Below, one piece after another: positions 33,455-44,510 of a DNA stretch of 64,000 nt. The stretch comes from Rosa chinensis (Eukaryota > Streptophyta > Magnoliopsida > Rosales > Rosaceae). The notes beneath the pieces were generated by a model, which searched no databases, was not told the DNA's origin, and saw nothing but the letters and a program-made list of their open reading frames with translations. The stretch is taken from positions 11,281,501-11,345,500 of the forward strand of contig NC_037090.1 in the NCBI RefSeq assembly GCF_002994745.2, given 5' to 3'. Both the position numbers and the translations under genes were made by a program. Every line of letters starts with the position of its first letter. Position 1 is the first letter of the stretch.

Positions 33455-35270
33455 TTTTTTGTTTGGCAAGGGAAACAACTTCATTAAACAACCAACAAGA
33501 GGGTCCCATCCAAACTAAACCAAATAAAACTGAGAAAAACGAACACAAACTACGAGCTCCAATACAATAGCATACCCAGATCCAACTTCCACGATGCGGA
33601 ATAGGCATCGAACAAGCTGTACCAAAAGCATCCCTTCGATTGTCATCGAACAGTCGGAGATAAGCAACCACCGAGAAAGTACCAAGGAATCATGGGGTGC
33701 AGGGCCGGTCTTGAGGATTTTGATGCCCCGGGCAAAAAAAAATCTGGTACCTAACTACCCATATATATTCATATGTAAAACAGTACAACTTTAAACGATA
33801 AACATTCGAGCACAGAACAATAAAACAAGGATTGCGATGTAGCAATTGTAAAGACGTATGCATCAACATATCAACCTGCAACTTCTGACTTCCAATTAAT
33901 GCATCTAAATATGCTATGTTTGTAGAGAAAGAGAGCAAAAAAAAAAAAAAAAAAAAAAAAATCCATTGTAGGGGAAAAAAAAAGTCGATCTTCTAGTGTT
34001 CAGTATAGATTGAACCTGTAATTACCTGATTAAGGATGTTGAAAGCTGCAAATTGAACATCAGCGGTGATAGTATAGTCCAGATTTTGAGATTACAGGCA
34101 CAAAAATTTATAATAGTTGTTAGAATAATCAACAAATACCACAAAATGCCAGTAATAGAACTTATAATGTCCAAAATTTAAATGAATTTAAAAATTGAAG
34201 AACACCCACCATAAAAAAAAAAAAAATTAAAGAACACCCAATTTAACGATACCTATTTTGATCAATCTCTATTGCAGCCTGAATCGATGGAATGCCAAAA
34301 ATTGTGTCTGATCACCGTAGAAGAAGAGAAAAATATAGGAGAGAAAGATTGAGAGGAGGTGACAGATGATGAAAATAAATTGCTTGATTGAATAACCATT
34401 GAAACCCCAATATTTCAAGAGAAATTTGTTTGTTTTTAAAGTTTTAGAGAGAGTTAAGAGACTCTTGAAATTCGTCTGCTATAATTGTGTGTACAATTCT
34501 CAAAGTGAGGAGAAGAGAAAACCATTTCGAAGTGAGGAGAGGAGAAGAGAAGACACTGCGTTTGGGAACAAAGCAATTTTTTTTTTGTTTACCGTCGACA
34601 TATACTATATATAATTTATATATATATATAACCTTATTTAAAAAAAAAAATTTGTGCCCCCCTCTCACTTGGGCCCTGGGTCGTCGCCAAGCCCGCCCTT
34701 GGGCAAGGCCGGCCCTGATGGGATGATGAGATCCGCAAATACCATAAGTAATTGCGTGGTGAACTCCTTCGTGTATCGAAGGTAAACGCTCCGAAGAGCT
34801 GCCTAAACGCACTAAAGGGCAACTGTGATAGTGGTTGTAAATGATAAAGGGAAATTGACAGAGGCAACAGAACAATAAGACATCTTTAGATGGTGTTCAA
34901 GGAACAACAACACAGAGGGTGAAGAGATGGGAAAAGAAACGAATGAGGGGAAGGAGGGAGAGGAAAAAGCATGGTGGGAGTGGAGATGGGAGGCTAGATG
35001 GAGCAGACTTGAAAGGGAAAGCCGAGATAAGAGGCATAAAGCCTCAGAAGAGGGAAGATCCCTGGGAAAATTGTAGATCGGTGCCGCCCCCGACTCTCAA
35101 GCCGATGATCAAGATCAATATAGATCTAGATCTAGCAAGAGAGAAGGGGGAGGAAAACTGGGGAAGCGGGTTTGGTTTGTTTAGAGAGAAGGTAGACTCT
35201 CTCACTAGAGAAGTTTTGACGGGTTATTCATCAACATCAAGATCCCTCGAGTTTGTTACTCTTTGATCTG
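33455..35270 (-). mobile_element. LINE-like remnant (minus strand) split by a hAT element
   Basis: Starts with a poly-T (33453-33460) followed by GGCAAGGGAAACAACTTCAT, which reads as a LINE 3' end with poly-A on the minus strand. The sequence stops at the hAT insertion (33700) and resumes at 34726, reaching about 35270. A plus-strand open stretch at 34919-35266 is Lys/Arg-rich and not recognised. Overall call from poly-A and layout only. Confidence 0.4.
33700..34717. mobile_element. Non-autonomous hAT element
   Basis: Ends CAGGGCCGGTCTTGAGG (left) and CAGGGCCGGCCTTGCCC (reverse complement of right) are typical hAT TIRs. They are flanked by an 8-bp duplication with one mismatch: ATGGGGTG (33692-33699) and ATGGGATG (34718-34725). 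About 1,018 bp with no transposase ORF; includes a 26-base A run near 33937-33961 and a TA-rich stretch near 34600-34630. Confidence 0.75.
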
Positions 35271-35414
35271 AGCTCTCTTAACAGAGTATAAGCAATACGA
35301 ATAAATTCTACTTGGTGTAACGAAATGTTAGGTTATAGAAGGATGTTCCACAACAACTGAAATTTAGCTTCAATTTCAAATGGGTGAAAATCAGTGAGGA
35401 TAAGAAAAATGGTT

Positions 35415-35580
35415 GGTTTTTTTTTTTTTTTAAATAAGAGTCAATGCGATAGCTCTCAAATCTTAATTAATGAAGACATTGGAGGGGGGGGGGGGGGACA
35501 TGTTGTCTAAACTTCGGATTACAATAAGCATCATGAGAATTTTCTAAAATAATAACAAAAGTCTTAACTAAAACAATGTA
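35415..35580 (-). mobile_element. LINE 3' tail (minus strand)
   Basis: Poly-T (35417-35431), then sequence ending GATTACAATAAGCATCATGA that resembles the stretch after the MITE near 20645. It contains an unusual run of 14 or so G at 35486-35499. Confidence 0.4.
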
Positions 35581-35645
35581 TTTAAGGTTGTAAATATTGA
35601 TATCAATATCGATTGAAAAGTAAAATTTTGCTCATTTGTTTCAAA

Positions 35646-35897
35646 AGGCATCTCTAACAGACGAGCTATTTCAACAAAAAGTTAAAAGTTTACCTAATTT
35701 GATATAGTTTAGCACTCAAATTTGACTTTTACTAAAATCTCTAGCTAAATTTAGCTAGGGAGGAGAGAGAAAATAACAAAAAACTAAACACTTCACGTTC
35801 AATAACACTGTTGGAGCAAAAGTTAGAAATTTACTACCTAAATTTAACTTGAGATGATTTAGCTAAAAAATAGATTTTACTGTTGGAGATGCTCTAA
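35646..35897. mobile_element. MITE of the GCATCTCYAACAG type
   Basis: Left end GGCATCTCTAACAGACGAGC and right end (reverse complement) GAGCATCTCCAACAGTAAAA frame about 250 bp of AT-rich DNA with internal TTTAGCTA repeats. It belongs to the same broad TIR family as the MITE at 3030-3780. Confidence 0.55.
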
Positions 35898-36049
35898 TAT
35901 GCATAACAATGACATTTGTAAGTACTAGGATATGGTGATCACGTTTGCTTATTCTTTTGGTTCAAACTACTAAAAGTTTGCTGATTCTTTTGGTTCAAAC
36001 TACTAAAAGGTTGCTCAATTTCAAGAACCGTCTCTTTGCCCATGATCGT

Positions 36050-36673
36050 TAATTGGATTCAACTTGTCACGCTCAAATTTTGATGGCTTGATATTCTAGC
36101 AAGTAGCAAAACAAGGCTTCTGTTGGTATTATTTTCCACGATTCATATGGTTCAATGATTCTTGCTGGTTCTAGGACATTGGTTCCGCTTGCATTGTGGT
36201 TGGTGATGGTTTAGGGCATTAGAGATGGTCTCTGGCACGGTCTACATATTTATCAATATATGTCGAGTATCAAGTAGAAGGTGATTACGTAACCCTCATT
36301 GAGTGTATCGAAGGTCATTCTTTAATTCGAAAATCAAATTTTGAGCTCATTCGATCATCCAATAGCATTTCTTTCATTCATTTTCACATGAAAGCTAACT
36401 TATAAAGATTTGTTATTCATCATTCATAGAGTTATGATTTTCCTTGACATGCTGTTTTTATTTTTTTGTCAAGATCATTCAAGACCTCAAGTTCATTGCG
36501 TTGATGTTCTCTTATATTACTTTCAAGCATGTGTTTAGAGAGACAAACTTCGTAGCTAATATTTTTGCAAATTTAGGATGCCTTACTATTTGTCTTCATA
36601 AACTGTGGATGCCTTCGAGCCTTCCATCTCTTTTAAATTTTAATATACTCTTTTTGTATAAAAAAAAAAAAAG
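36050..36673 (+). pseudogene. LINE RNase H domain remnant with poly-A
   Basis: Conceptual pieces read ASVGIIFHDSYGSMILAGSR, then after a frameshift GIRDGLWHGLHIYQ, VEGDYVTLIECI and HVFRETNFVANIFANLG, in the order of the RNase H domain at the C-terminus of plant L1-like LINEs. Compare LRDGLYHAL, VEGDSKLVID and PREANFVTDAIAN in the intact copy at 51011. It ends in a 14-base A run (36660-36673). Frameshifts and stops show it is dead. Confidence 0.7.
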
Positions 36674-37342
36674 ATGTTGTTTTTGTTTCTTTGTACAAGT
36701 TCAATGCTTTATTCATTTCATGATTTGGATATCAACTATAATATTGAAAGAATATATAATAATAGGTTCCCACTCACTCTTCTTTTCTTTTTAGAGAGAA
36801 TCTTGCGTAGGGCACCCGCACTGACACATGGTGGGGAAGATCGATCACTGTCCAGCAGGGGAGTATTTTGAGTATTGCACTTTAGAGAGCAGAGACATTT
36901 TCAGAAAAGATGGAAAATTTCCTTTATTTTGATTGGATGACCATAAATCCACATAGTGGGAAACTCCGCCTAAGAATTTATCTTCTTTTTAACCGTTAGA
37001 AATGACCAAAGCAAACGCTATAGGTCCGTCCGTTTGATTAGACCTCTCCACTTAAATTTACTACCATATAATTATAATTATTGACCAGACCATATTATTT
37101 TGAATTTCTTTCCTTTTCGCAGGTACGCTCCATTTAAATGATTAAATCCCAGCTGAATAATTAAAAAACCCTTATCTGTCTCAATCCCACATCCAAAAAG
37201 AGCCAAAATATCTCCCACATCCAGCCTGGTATTTCAAAATTCAAATTTCAAAACCCAAACCCCAACCCCAAATCCCAGCCCTCCATCTTCTATTCCCCAA
37301 ACCATTTCCCGCTTTTCCATTCCAATCGTACCGTTCCTATCC
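36674..37342. other. Intergenic region upstream of beta-tubulin; no gene seen
   Basis: AT-rich sequence that turns C-rich near 37240 as it enters the tubulin promoter. Nothing else recognised. Confidence 0.4.
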
Positions 37343-37466
37343 TTTTATATAACCCCAACCCGTCCCCACCCTCTTCTCTCATTTCACTCTCCTCTCTCTC
37401 TCTCTCTCTCTCTGCGATTCTCTCTCCTTTCTTCAATCTCTGAATTTCGAATCTCACTTAGCCAAG
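37343..37466 (+). promoter_or_regulatory. Beta-tubulin TATA box and CT-repeat leader
   Basis: TTTTATATAA (37343-37352) lies about 115 bp before the ATG. The leader carries a (CT)n microsatellite at 37391-37413, a common feature of plant 5' UTRs, and the start codon is preceded by GCCAAG, a good plant context. Confidence 0.7.
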
Positions 37467-39959
37467 ATGCGTGAGATTCTTCACATCCAGGGAGGCCAGT
37501 GCGGCAACCAGATCGGAGCCAAGTTCTGGGAGGTCGTCTGCGCCGAGCACGGCATCGACGGCACCGGCAGGTACGAAGGCGACTCCGCGCTTCAGCTTGA
37601 GAGGATCAATGTCTACTACAACGAGGCCAGTTGCGGCAGGTTCGTCCCCAGGGCTGTGCTCATGGATCTCGAGCCTGGCACCATGGACAGCGTCAGATCT
37701 GGTCCGTACGGTCAGATCTTCCGCCCTGACAACTTCGTCTTCGGCCAGTCCGGCGCCGGAAACAACTGGGCCAAGGGTCACTACACCGAAGGAGCTGAGC
37801 TGATCGACTCGGTTCTTGATGTGGTTCGCAAGGAGGCCGAGAACTGTGATTGCCTACAAGGTATTCGATCAAATTCCTCACTCTCTTTTTGTGGTCTTCT
37901 TGTTTGGATTGGTGTGCTTAGGGTTTGGTTGTTTGGAATGTAGGGTTTCAGGTGTGCCATTCGCTTGGAGGAGGAACTGGATCTGGCATGGGGACTTTGT
38001 TGATTTCGAAAATCAGGGAGGAATACCCTGACAGGATGATGCTCACTTTCTCTGTGTTTCCGTCACCGAAAGTCTCCGATACGGTGGTTGAGCCCTATAA
38101 TGCTACCTTGTCTGTGCACCAGCTTGTTGAGAATGCGGATGAGTGTATGGTTCTTGATAACGAAGCTCTCTATGACATTTGCTTCCGCACACTCAAGCTC
38201 AGTACCCCAAGCTGTAAGATCCTATTCCCATTCTATTATAATCTTGATTGGGATTCTGATGTATGTTTATGTGGCTGCAAACTGTGAAGATTTGGAATAT
38301 GTTTGTTTTGGTATAAACTAGGGCTACCACTTGGTTTGGTAATTACTAAACCGACCGAATACCAACCGATATTTTAGGTTTGGTAAACTGACTTTTTGGT
38401 AACCGAGACCGATAAAACCGAAATTGAAAATTACCAAAAAAGTTGGTTTGGTTTTGATAAATACCGAATCTACCGATTATCTAAATATTAGATTTATATA
38501 CTACAATTTTCAATACACATACATGTATATTAAGAAATAAACATAAAAACTTTTATAATAGTATGAACATTACTACATATACTACATTAATAGTATATGT
38601 ATTTTAAGTAACCTAGTATAACCTAGTTTTATTGAAAATTGCTAGAACTTGATGTCATATATACAAAAGAAAGCTATAATTAGTAGATGAATACAACGTT
38701 TATGACTATAAAATTCAAAAACCTAGTTTTGTTCATTCTAATTTATATTATAAAGAATTAGTTATTCTAAAGTTGGTAATACCGAACACCGAAATACCGA
38801 ATTTGGTAGATATAATTAAAAACAGAAAATTTTGGTTGGTAATTGGTAACTCAGTTTTGAAACCGAAAGCTTTGGTTTTGAAGTTGGTAATACCTATAAC
38901 CGATTCGAACCGATCGAGTGACAGCTCTAGTATAAACTGTGATATCCTTTGATTATCGAATTGAAATTCTGGTATATGTTTATGTCGGTACAACTGTGCT
39001 ATCTTTTGATTGTGGAATTAGGTTTCGGGTATATATTTATGTTGGTGCAAACTGTGATACCATTTGATTATTGGATGGGTATTTTATATATGGTTATGTT
39101 TGTACAAATTGTGATATCCTTTTATTATTGAATTGGTGTTTGATATATGGTCATGTTGGTACAGACTGATATACTTTAATTGTCGAATTGGTATTTTGAT
39201 ATATAAACATGTTTATACGTAATTTGATTTCATTTGATATTCGGATTGGAGTTCTGATTATTGATTATGTTTTGTACAGTTGGGGATTTGAACCATTTGA
39301 TTTCTGCTACCATGTCTGGTGTGACTTGCTGTTTGAGGTTCCCTGGGCAACTCAACTCTGACCTCAGAAAGTTGGCTGTCAATCTCATTCCATTCCCCCG
39401 TCTCCACTTTTTCATGGTGGGTTTTGCTCCTTTGACCTCTCGTGGTTCACAGATGTACAGAGCCTTGACTGTGCCAGAACTCACTCAGCAAATGTGGGAT
39501 TCTAAGAACATGATGTGCGCAGCTGACCCTCGCCATGGTCGCTATCTCACTGCCTCAGCCATGTTCAGGGGAAAGATGAGCACCAAGGAAGTCGATGATC
39601 AAATGAGCAATGTTCAGAACAAGAACTCTTCATACTTTGTGGAGTGGATTCCCCACAATGTCAAGTCCACTGTTTGTGATATCCCACCGACAGGCTTGAA
39701 GATGGCATCAACCTTCATTGGAAACTCAACTTCAATTCAGGAGATGTTCCGTCGTGTGAGTGAGCAGTTCACTGCTATGTTCAGGAGGAAGGCTTTCTTG
39801 CATTGGTACACTGGTGAAGGCATGGATGAGATGGAGTTCACAGAGGCTGAAAGCAACATGAATGATCTTGTTTCAGAGTATCAGCAGTACCAGGATGCAA
39901 CAGCTGAGGAGGATGAGTACTATGAAGAGGAAGAGGAAGAAGAAGCTCAGGAGATGTAA
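37467..39959 (+). CDS. TUB: Beta-tubulin
   Basis: Three exons, 37467-37860, 37944-38213 and 39280-39959, give 447 residues, the usual size. It starts with the MREI tetrapeptide (which marks beta-tubulin mRNA for autoregulated decay). Residues 140-146 are the GTP-binding GGGTGSG loop, and it ends with the acidic tail [17 protein letters not shown] typical of beta isotypes. It pairs with alpha-tubulin to form microtubules. Both intron positions are as in other plant beta-tubulin genes (after codon 131 and near codon 222, both phase 1). Intron 2 is unusually built: about 1,066 bp made of a tandem array of 57-bp units plus a hAT insertion. No coding damage. Which numbered isotype it is cannot be decided here. 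Confidence 0.98.
38319..38929. mobile_element. Non-autonomous hAT element in tubulin intron 2
   Basis: TIRs TAGGGCTACCACTTGG (left) and TAGAGCTGTCACTCGA (reverse complement of right) are flanked by a perfect 8-bp duplication GTATAAAC (38311-38318 and 38930-38937). The subterminal DNA is full of ACCGAA/TTTGGT words in both orientations, as in many plant hAT derivatives. 611 bp, non-coding, entirely inside the intron. Confidence 0.85.
38935..39279 (+). repeat. 57-bp tandem array forming most of tubulin intron 2
   Basis: Six diverged units start at about 38935, 38992, 39050, 39107, 39163 and 39220, each beginning AACTGTGATATCCTTTGAT-like and ending TTATGTTGGTACAA-like. At least one more unit lies before the hAT element (38214-38280). 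The last unit ends with the real 3' splice site TTTTGTACAG|TT; the unit ending at 39163 also has TTGGTACAG. Confidence 0.8.
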
Positions 39960-41242
39960 GGTTATGAGCATCCTGAATTCTGATGTGTGAAGTGATGCTG
40001 CAACTTCCTGTTGTTGGTGTTTTGCAATGCTAGGGGTTGTTCCCAGTAGTAGCTCTTAATATTGTTAAAAACTAAAGTTGGTTTCTGCATTTTGTTCTTA
40101 TTAGTTCTGTACTTGGGTAAACTCAGATCTGTTATATGGTAATATGAATCATTTTAAAGTAGTAATATGCTCTTTTTGGATGAAATCATCAAATTTTACT
40201 GTTTTTAATTGTTCTATTGCTCTTTTCAAGAGACTATAGGTTCAATGGGTGCTTGGCATTTTGAGCCTATGAATCCAAGGTAGCGACTTATCTTGGAGGA
40301 ATATGCCCAAATGATATAGGGAGGGGTTTCTGAGTGATTTGTTTGGCAATGATGAAATTCCAATGTTGATTCATTGGCTGTTTGATAATGCATATTGCAT
40401 CGATTATGTTACTTGAATGAAATTGAGCTGTTCTGTTGACGCACCTCTCGTGTTTTTTATGCTCAATTGAGTCGCGTAGATAATATAGGCTGAACGGTTA
40501 CTTGACCTGCAGCCTTTAGGCTTTAAGTGCTGAACAATTACTTGACCTGAAGCTTCTCATCTACCATTTTAATCAAGGCTGTGTCGGGACGGAGCTGAAC
40601 ATGGATGTGATTTACAGTTCCGACGATCTAAAAATTACCTGCTTACAGAAGTCCTTTGGGAAATTTTACAGAAAGATATTGGGATATTTATTAGAACTAC
40701 AAAGTACAAAGAGGATGCTGAAAGAGGCTTGGGAACCCTAAAAAATAAAAATGCAAAGAGTGGAGTTTTTTTTTCTGGACAAATAGAAAGAGCTATTGTT
40801 CTTGCACGTAAGACCAACGAGTAAGAGACTGGCCTCTCAGATTAGAACATGCATCTGCATCTTTGTAATATCAAAAACTTGCAAACAGAATATATGGACC
40901 TTCGCTGGAATCATGATAGCTCCAAACGGAGCAAGCTTGTCATCAGAAATGGATAAATTGATTTCAAACAAATGCTTGCAAACAATTTAAGCAGTTACCA
41001 GCACACCATGCGGAGTTATTTAACAGAACAGTGGGGTTTCAACCATGAATTTTTCAGTCAGTTCAAAGTGGAATCCCACTGCTCCAACATTAGAAAAACT
41101 ATGCACCAAACCTACTACATTTTGACAATCTACTGGCATGTTACTACAACTACAAGTAATAACACAAGAAAAACTGAAAATACAAAGCAAAACAAAGGGG
41201 GAAAAGAATTACTGATTTACAACGCAACACACAATGAGCCTT
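39960..41242. other. Convergent region between beta-tubulin and the lectin gene
   Basis: Contains the tubulin 3' UTR in the first few hundred bases and the lectin 3' UTR next to 41242. Open stretches such as 40972-41484 overlap the lectin and are shadows. No other gene seen. Confidence 0.5.
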
Positions 41243-42277
41243 CTACTGCTTTCCATCTTCGATGGATTTATCTACCACTACCTTCATTTTCTTGTACTCG
41301 AATTGTTGAGGCTGCATTGCATACTCTTCTGGCACCACCGGACGCCTATTACCAAAGACTCTCCACAAATACAACACAATGTATGATGCCAATGCTCCAC
41401 AAGCAACTCCGAGAACCATTGCAGCAACAGCCCTCAATACACAATCCTTTCTCTTCTCAACTGTCACCGGTTTCGAGCTCTTAGATAAGGTCTTAGGATC
41501 TAGTGGCTCTGAATGCATCCAGTCCGGAACATGCCTTTGCTCGAAGCTCCAAGAATATATGGAACAAGTTTGAGAAGAGTTCCTATTCTGCGCGCTTAAG
41601 CCTACAAACACTTTCTCATCTCCCCACAATTTCGACAAGTCAATTGGGTACCACAGCAAAGGATCAGCTGGCCTTAAACCACCCAATTGACTCAATCTCA
41701 CTTCAACTCTTTTCGAACCCGCTTCATAATCAATCCAAGCATTTGTTCTATCACCACTAGTTAGATTCAATTTGATAGCTGAAGCATTGTTAACTCTAGC
41801 TGATACAGAACTACCCACATCAATCCCCACATGGACCTTACCAACCAAGTAATCATACTTCAACTTAACTGCAACAACCTTCAATTTACTTTTCCCATAC
41901 CCCATTTCAAGCCCAAAAGAGCTATTACCAAACAGGCTAAGATTGAAACCACTTGGAACTATAACAAAGGCCAAACCATCCCCATTTTCTTTGGACATAG
42001 ACAGAGTGAAGTGACTGGAAAAAGACACTGATTTCTGAGGCTTACCTTCACCAAGCTTGAGGGGTTTCTTGTACATGACTCGCCCAGAACTAGTGAGCTG
42101 AACTGCACCATTAGCAATCTTGGCATCTCCATACAGAGCAATATTGGACTCAAAGTTTGGATCTTTACCAAACTTAGTGAAAGAAAATGAGGAATTTGAG
42201 TCTGCAGCTGAGGCTCTGAGGGTGAAAATGAGCAGGGAAAAAGCGGCTAAGTGAGTGGAAATGGATAATGAGACCAT
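41243..42277 (-). CDS. Membrane-anchored L-type lectin-domain protein without kinase
   Basis: A single-exon gene of 344 residues. It has a signal peptide at 1-24 (cleavage near ASA|AD), a legume-lectin beta-sandwich at about 28-245 (FSFTKFGKDPNFE, GDGLAFVIVP at 99-108, HVGIDVGSSVSARV, NAWIDYEAGSKRVEVRLS, FVGLSAQN), and one transmembrane helix at about 282-305. A short basic-acidic cytosolic tail ends it. Several Asn-x-Ser/Thr sites suggest glycosylation. It resembles the extracellular part of LecRK receptors, but the kinase is absent and the ORF ends cleanly. The metal-binding stretch normally reading VAVEFDT is VAVKLKYD, so sugar binding of the classic Ca/Mn kind is doubtful. A likely Arabidopsis relative is At3g09190 (from memory), close to the pTAC13 gene, as here. 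Confidence 0.92.
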   Translation of the reverse strand: MVSLSISTHLAAFSLLIFTLRASAADSNSSFSFTKFGKDPNFESNIALYGDAKIANGAVQLTSSGRVMYKKPLKLGEGKPQKSVSFSSHFTLSMSKENGDGLAFVIVPSGFNLSLFGNSSFGLEMGYGKSKLKVVAVKLKYDYLVGKVHVGIDVGSSVSARVNNASAIKLNLTSGDRTNAWIDYEAGSKRVEVRLSQLGGLRPADPLLWYPIDLSKLWGDEKVFVGLSAQNRNSSQTCSIYSWSFEQRHVPDWMHSEPLDPKTLSKSSKPVTVEKRKDCVLRAVAAMVLGVACGALASYIVLYLWRVFGNRRPVVPEEYAMQPQQFEYKKMKVVVDKSIEDGKQ

Positions 42278-42984
42278 GGCTGAGATGGGTTTGAGCTGAA
42301 TCTGGGTCAGGGGGTTTCTGCTTTCTAGGTGTAGTGGAAGAGAGGCAATTGCATATTAAAGGTGAGTTATTACTAGGGTTTGAAGGGAGGAAAGTAAAGA
42401 ATAAGGTGGGGAGGTTGGTTGGGTTGGAGGTTGTGAAAATTAAATAGGTTTACTCTGTTCCTGCAAAAACACTGTTCACTTTCTTTCAGTGGTTGCTGAC
42501 TGGGGGAATATAATAAACGACTTTTGCATTTGGCCACTTATACTTTTGTAAACTTTTTCATGGAGTACCCTGTCTTTTGTGTATTCACAAACCACCCTCC
42601 AATCACTCTATCTTTTCTTTTGCCGGGGATGTCGGTCAAATTTTTGGTGACGAAACTTCGTCGATACATTCTCCTTTTACAATTATATAATCTTTAGAAA
42701 ATAACTAATACTGAACATATTTCAATTATTATTATTATTATATAACAAATCAGAATTATGAATTTATCATCTTTTGTCTTTACAAAATTTGTCATCTATC
42801 AATACACTTCATCTTAATCCATCCAATTGTGTACAAGCAGGGCAGTAATCAAGTATCATTAGTCAATACTATCTCTACTAATGAAAACAAGATAAATAGG
42901 AGGATAAAGTAGAGAGTAGCTCACAAGTCACAAAAATGGGGGAACGGAACAAATGTGTAAATAAGCAAGAAGCAGAAATGTTTG
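42278..42984. other. Upstream region of the lectin gene; no gene seen
   Basis: The first 200 bp is the likely lectin promoter and leader (minus strand). The rest is AT-rich with a short ATT repeat near 42728-42742 and no recognised feature. Confidence 0.4.
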
Positions 42985-43200
42985 CACAATTTTTTTTTTT
43001 TGAAAAATGGCTAATACGGCTATCCTTAAGCCTTGATTATTAATGAAACTGGAGAATACATGGGGCACATGAAACCTAAAGGGTTACGGTTGCCGGTTGC
43101 ACAATTTCTTAAATCTAAAAGGGTCGCGGTTGTGAATACAGCAAAGATAATAGCCTTTATTACCAAGGACAGCTGGGTATACCAGTATATAATATTTGCA
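42985..43200 (-). mobile_element. LINE 3' tail (minus strand)
   Basis: Poly-T (42990-43001), then GGCTATCCTTAAGCCTTGAT and AATACATGGGGCACA, the same family as 20360-20452. Reads as the 3' end with poly-A on the minus strand. The open stretch 43033-43470 over it is not a gene. Confidence 0.5.
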
Positions 43201-43989
43201 AGAGAATCCCACTACCTCTCTTTCAATTTTGGGTTTTGTCTGGACATGAAAAAGCTCTTGTGGATGAAGAAGAGAGGACTGGAATTTCCAAATTTGTTTA
43301 AGGGGACCATTGCAATGTCAAGTGTTGATAAACACCAAACAGAGTGGGTTTTGTGCATCGTGTCTACTTTGGCAAAGTTTTCCAGTAAAAAACTAATGTG
43401 CGCGTGCTTTTTGAGTTATGTATTCCTCTTGGACAAAACAAAAGGATGCTGCTGCATGGGTTTACATTAACCTTCGTATTCATTAATGAACTCACTGAAA
43501 AACAAGAAAACGGGTAATGAACCTTCTTCACATTTGTCCATAGTGTGCATTCCATGTGTTACGTTTTAGGGTTTATGTGTTTATTTTTGATAACAGTAAG
43601 ACAAACAGAAACGACGAGATCTCTAAAGTCTAAAGTTTAAACCTCCCAGACAATCTGTACCTGTTCATCAAAGTGAAAAGCATGATAGATCAGGTAAAAG
43701 AAAGACCAGAATTATGCAATGTGTTTGATAAAGCATTTGTGGTCAAGTTTGTTTTCACGAAAAATATGTTTGAAAAATAAATGTTGGTAACCTTGAGCTA
43801 AACATAGATGTTCTCTTAAGTTTTGATCTGTTAACCAACCACACCAATTACTGCAAGGCGCTCATCGGTCATGTTGGGTTATTTGTAGACAAAATTTTGG
43901 TCGCAATGAATCAGGAAAAAATATTTAGGGAGAGAACTCGGATCAAAGAGAGTGTAATTGAGTCAATGTCAAGTTGTCAACGTAAAATG

Positions 43990-44510
43990 AGAGAAATACT
44001 CCTCAATTTCATAGAAAGTTGAATGAATCTATGTGCGTAATATAACAATGTGTTTGGTTAAAGTGACACAATAGAAATCGACATAAAATTGGGGGCTGAT
44101 AAAATTTATTACAATACTTTGGAGGAGGGTCTTTTTGATAAAAGGAATGCTTTGAAGGGTGTTTTCTTCTGTGTTGTTTTTGGTCCTTAATTGCAAAATG
44201 GCTAGCTTGATATATGTACGTTGTTGGTAGGGTAAGCATTTACCATATGGTGTAATGGTGCTGGGTATGAAGCTGGCTTGCAGTTATATCGATAATGACC
44301 ATATGGAACTGGTTAAATGAAATCAGCATTTTCAAGTTTTGCATTTCAGACAATTCTGGGTCAAGTCAGAGTCTGTGTGACCTGTACTTGTTTTATTGAA
44401 TTGAATTCGATGGCCCTGCGCTCGATTACTCTCCAATGCCATGATTCGTGATCTTGGTACTTGAGAAGATGAAGTAAATAGAAGAAAATGATAGTTCATA
44501 AGGTTTGCTT
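43990..44510 (+). repeat. Left copy of duplicated segment A
   Basis: Aligns with 55080-55690: both hold GTCTTTTTGATAAAA, GCATTTACCATATGG, GGTTAAATGAAATCAGCATT, CAAGTTTTGCATTT and a GTAAATAGAAGAAAA-GATAGTTCAT block in the same order. Part of the segmental duplication around pTAC13. Confidence 0.65.

Noticed and set aside
37458..37803. Other-frame ORFs on beta-tubulin exon 1
   Set aside because: GC-rich exon shadows; frame +37467 is beta-tubulin.
43033..43470. 145-codon ORF downstream of the LINE tail
   Set aside because: It begins within the antisense of a LINE 3' end and has no recognisable domain.
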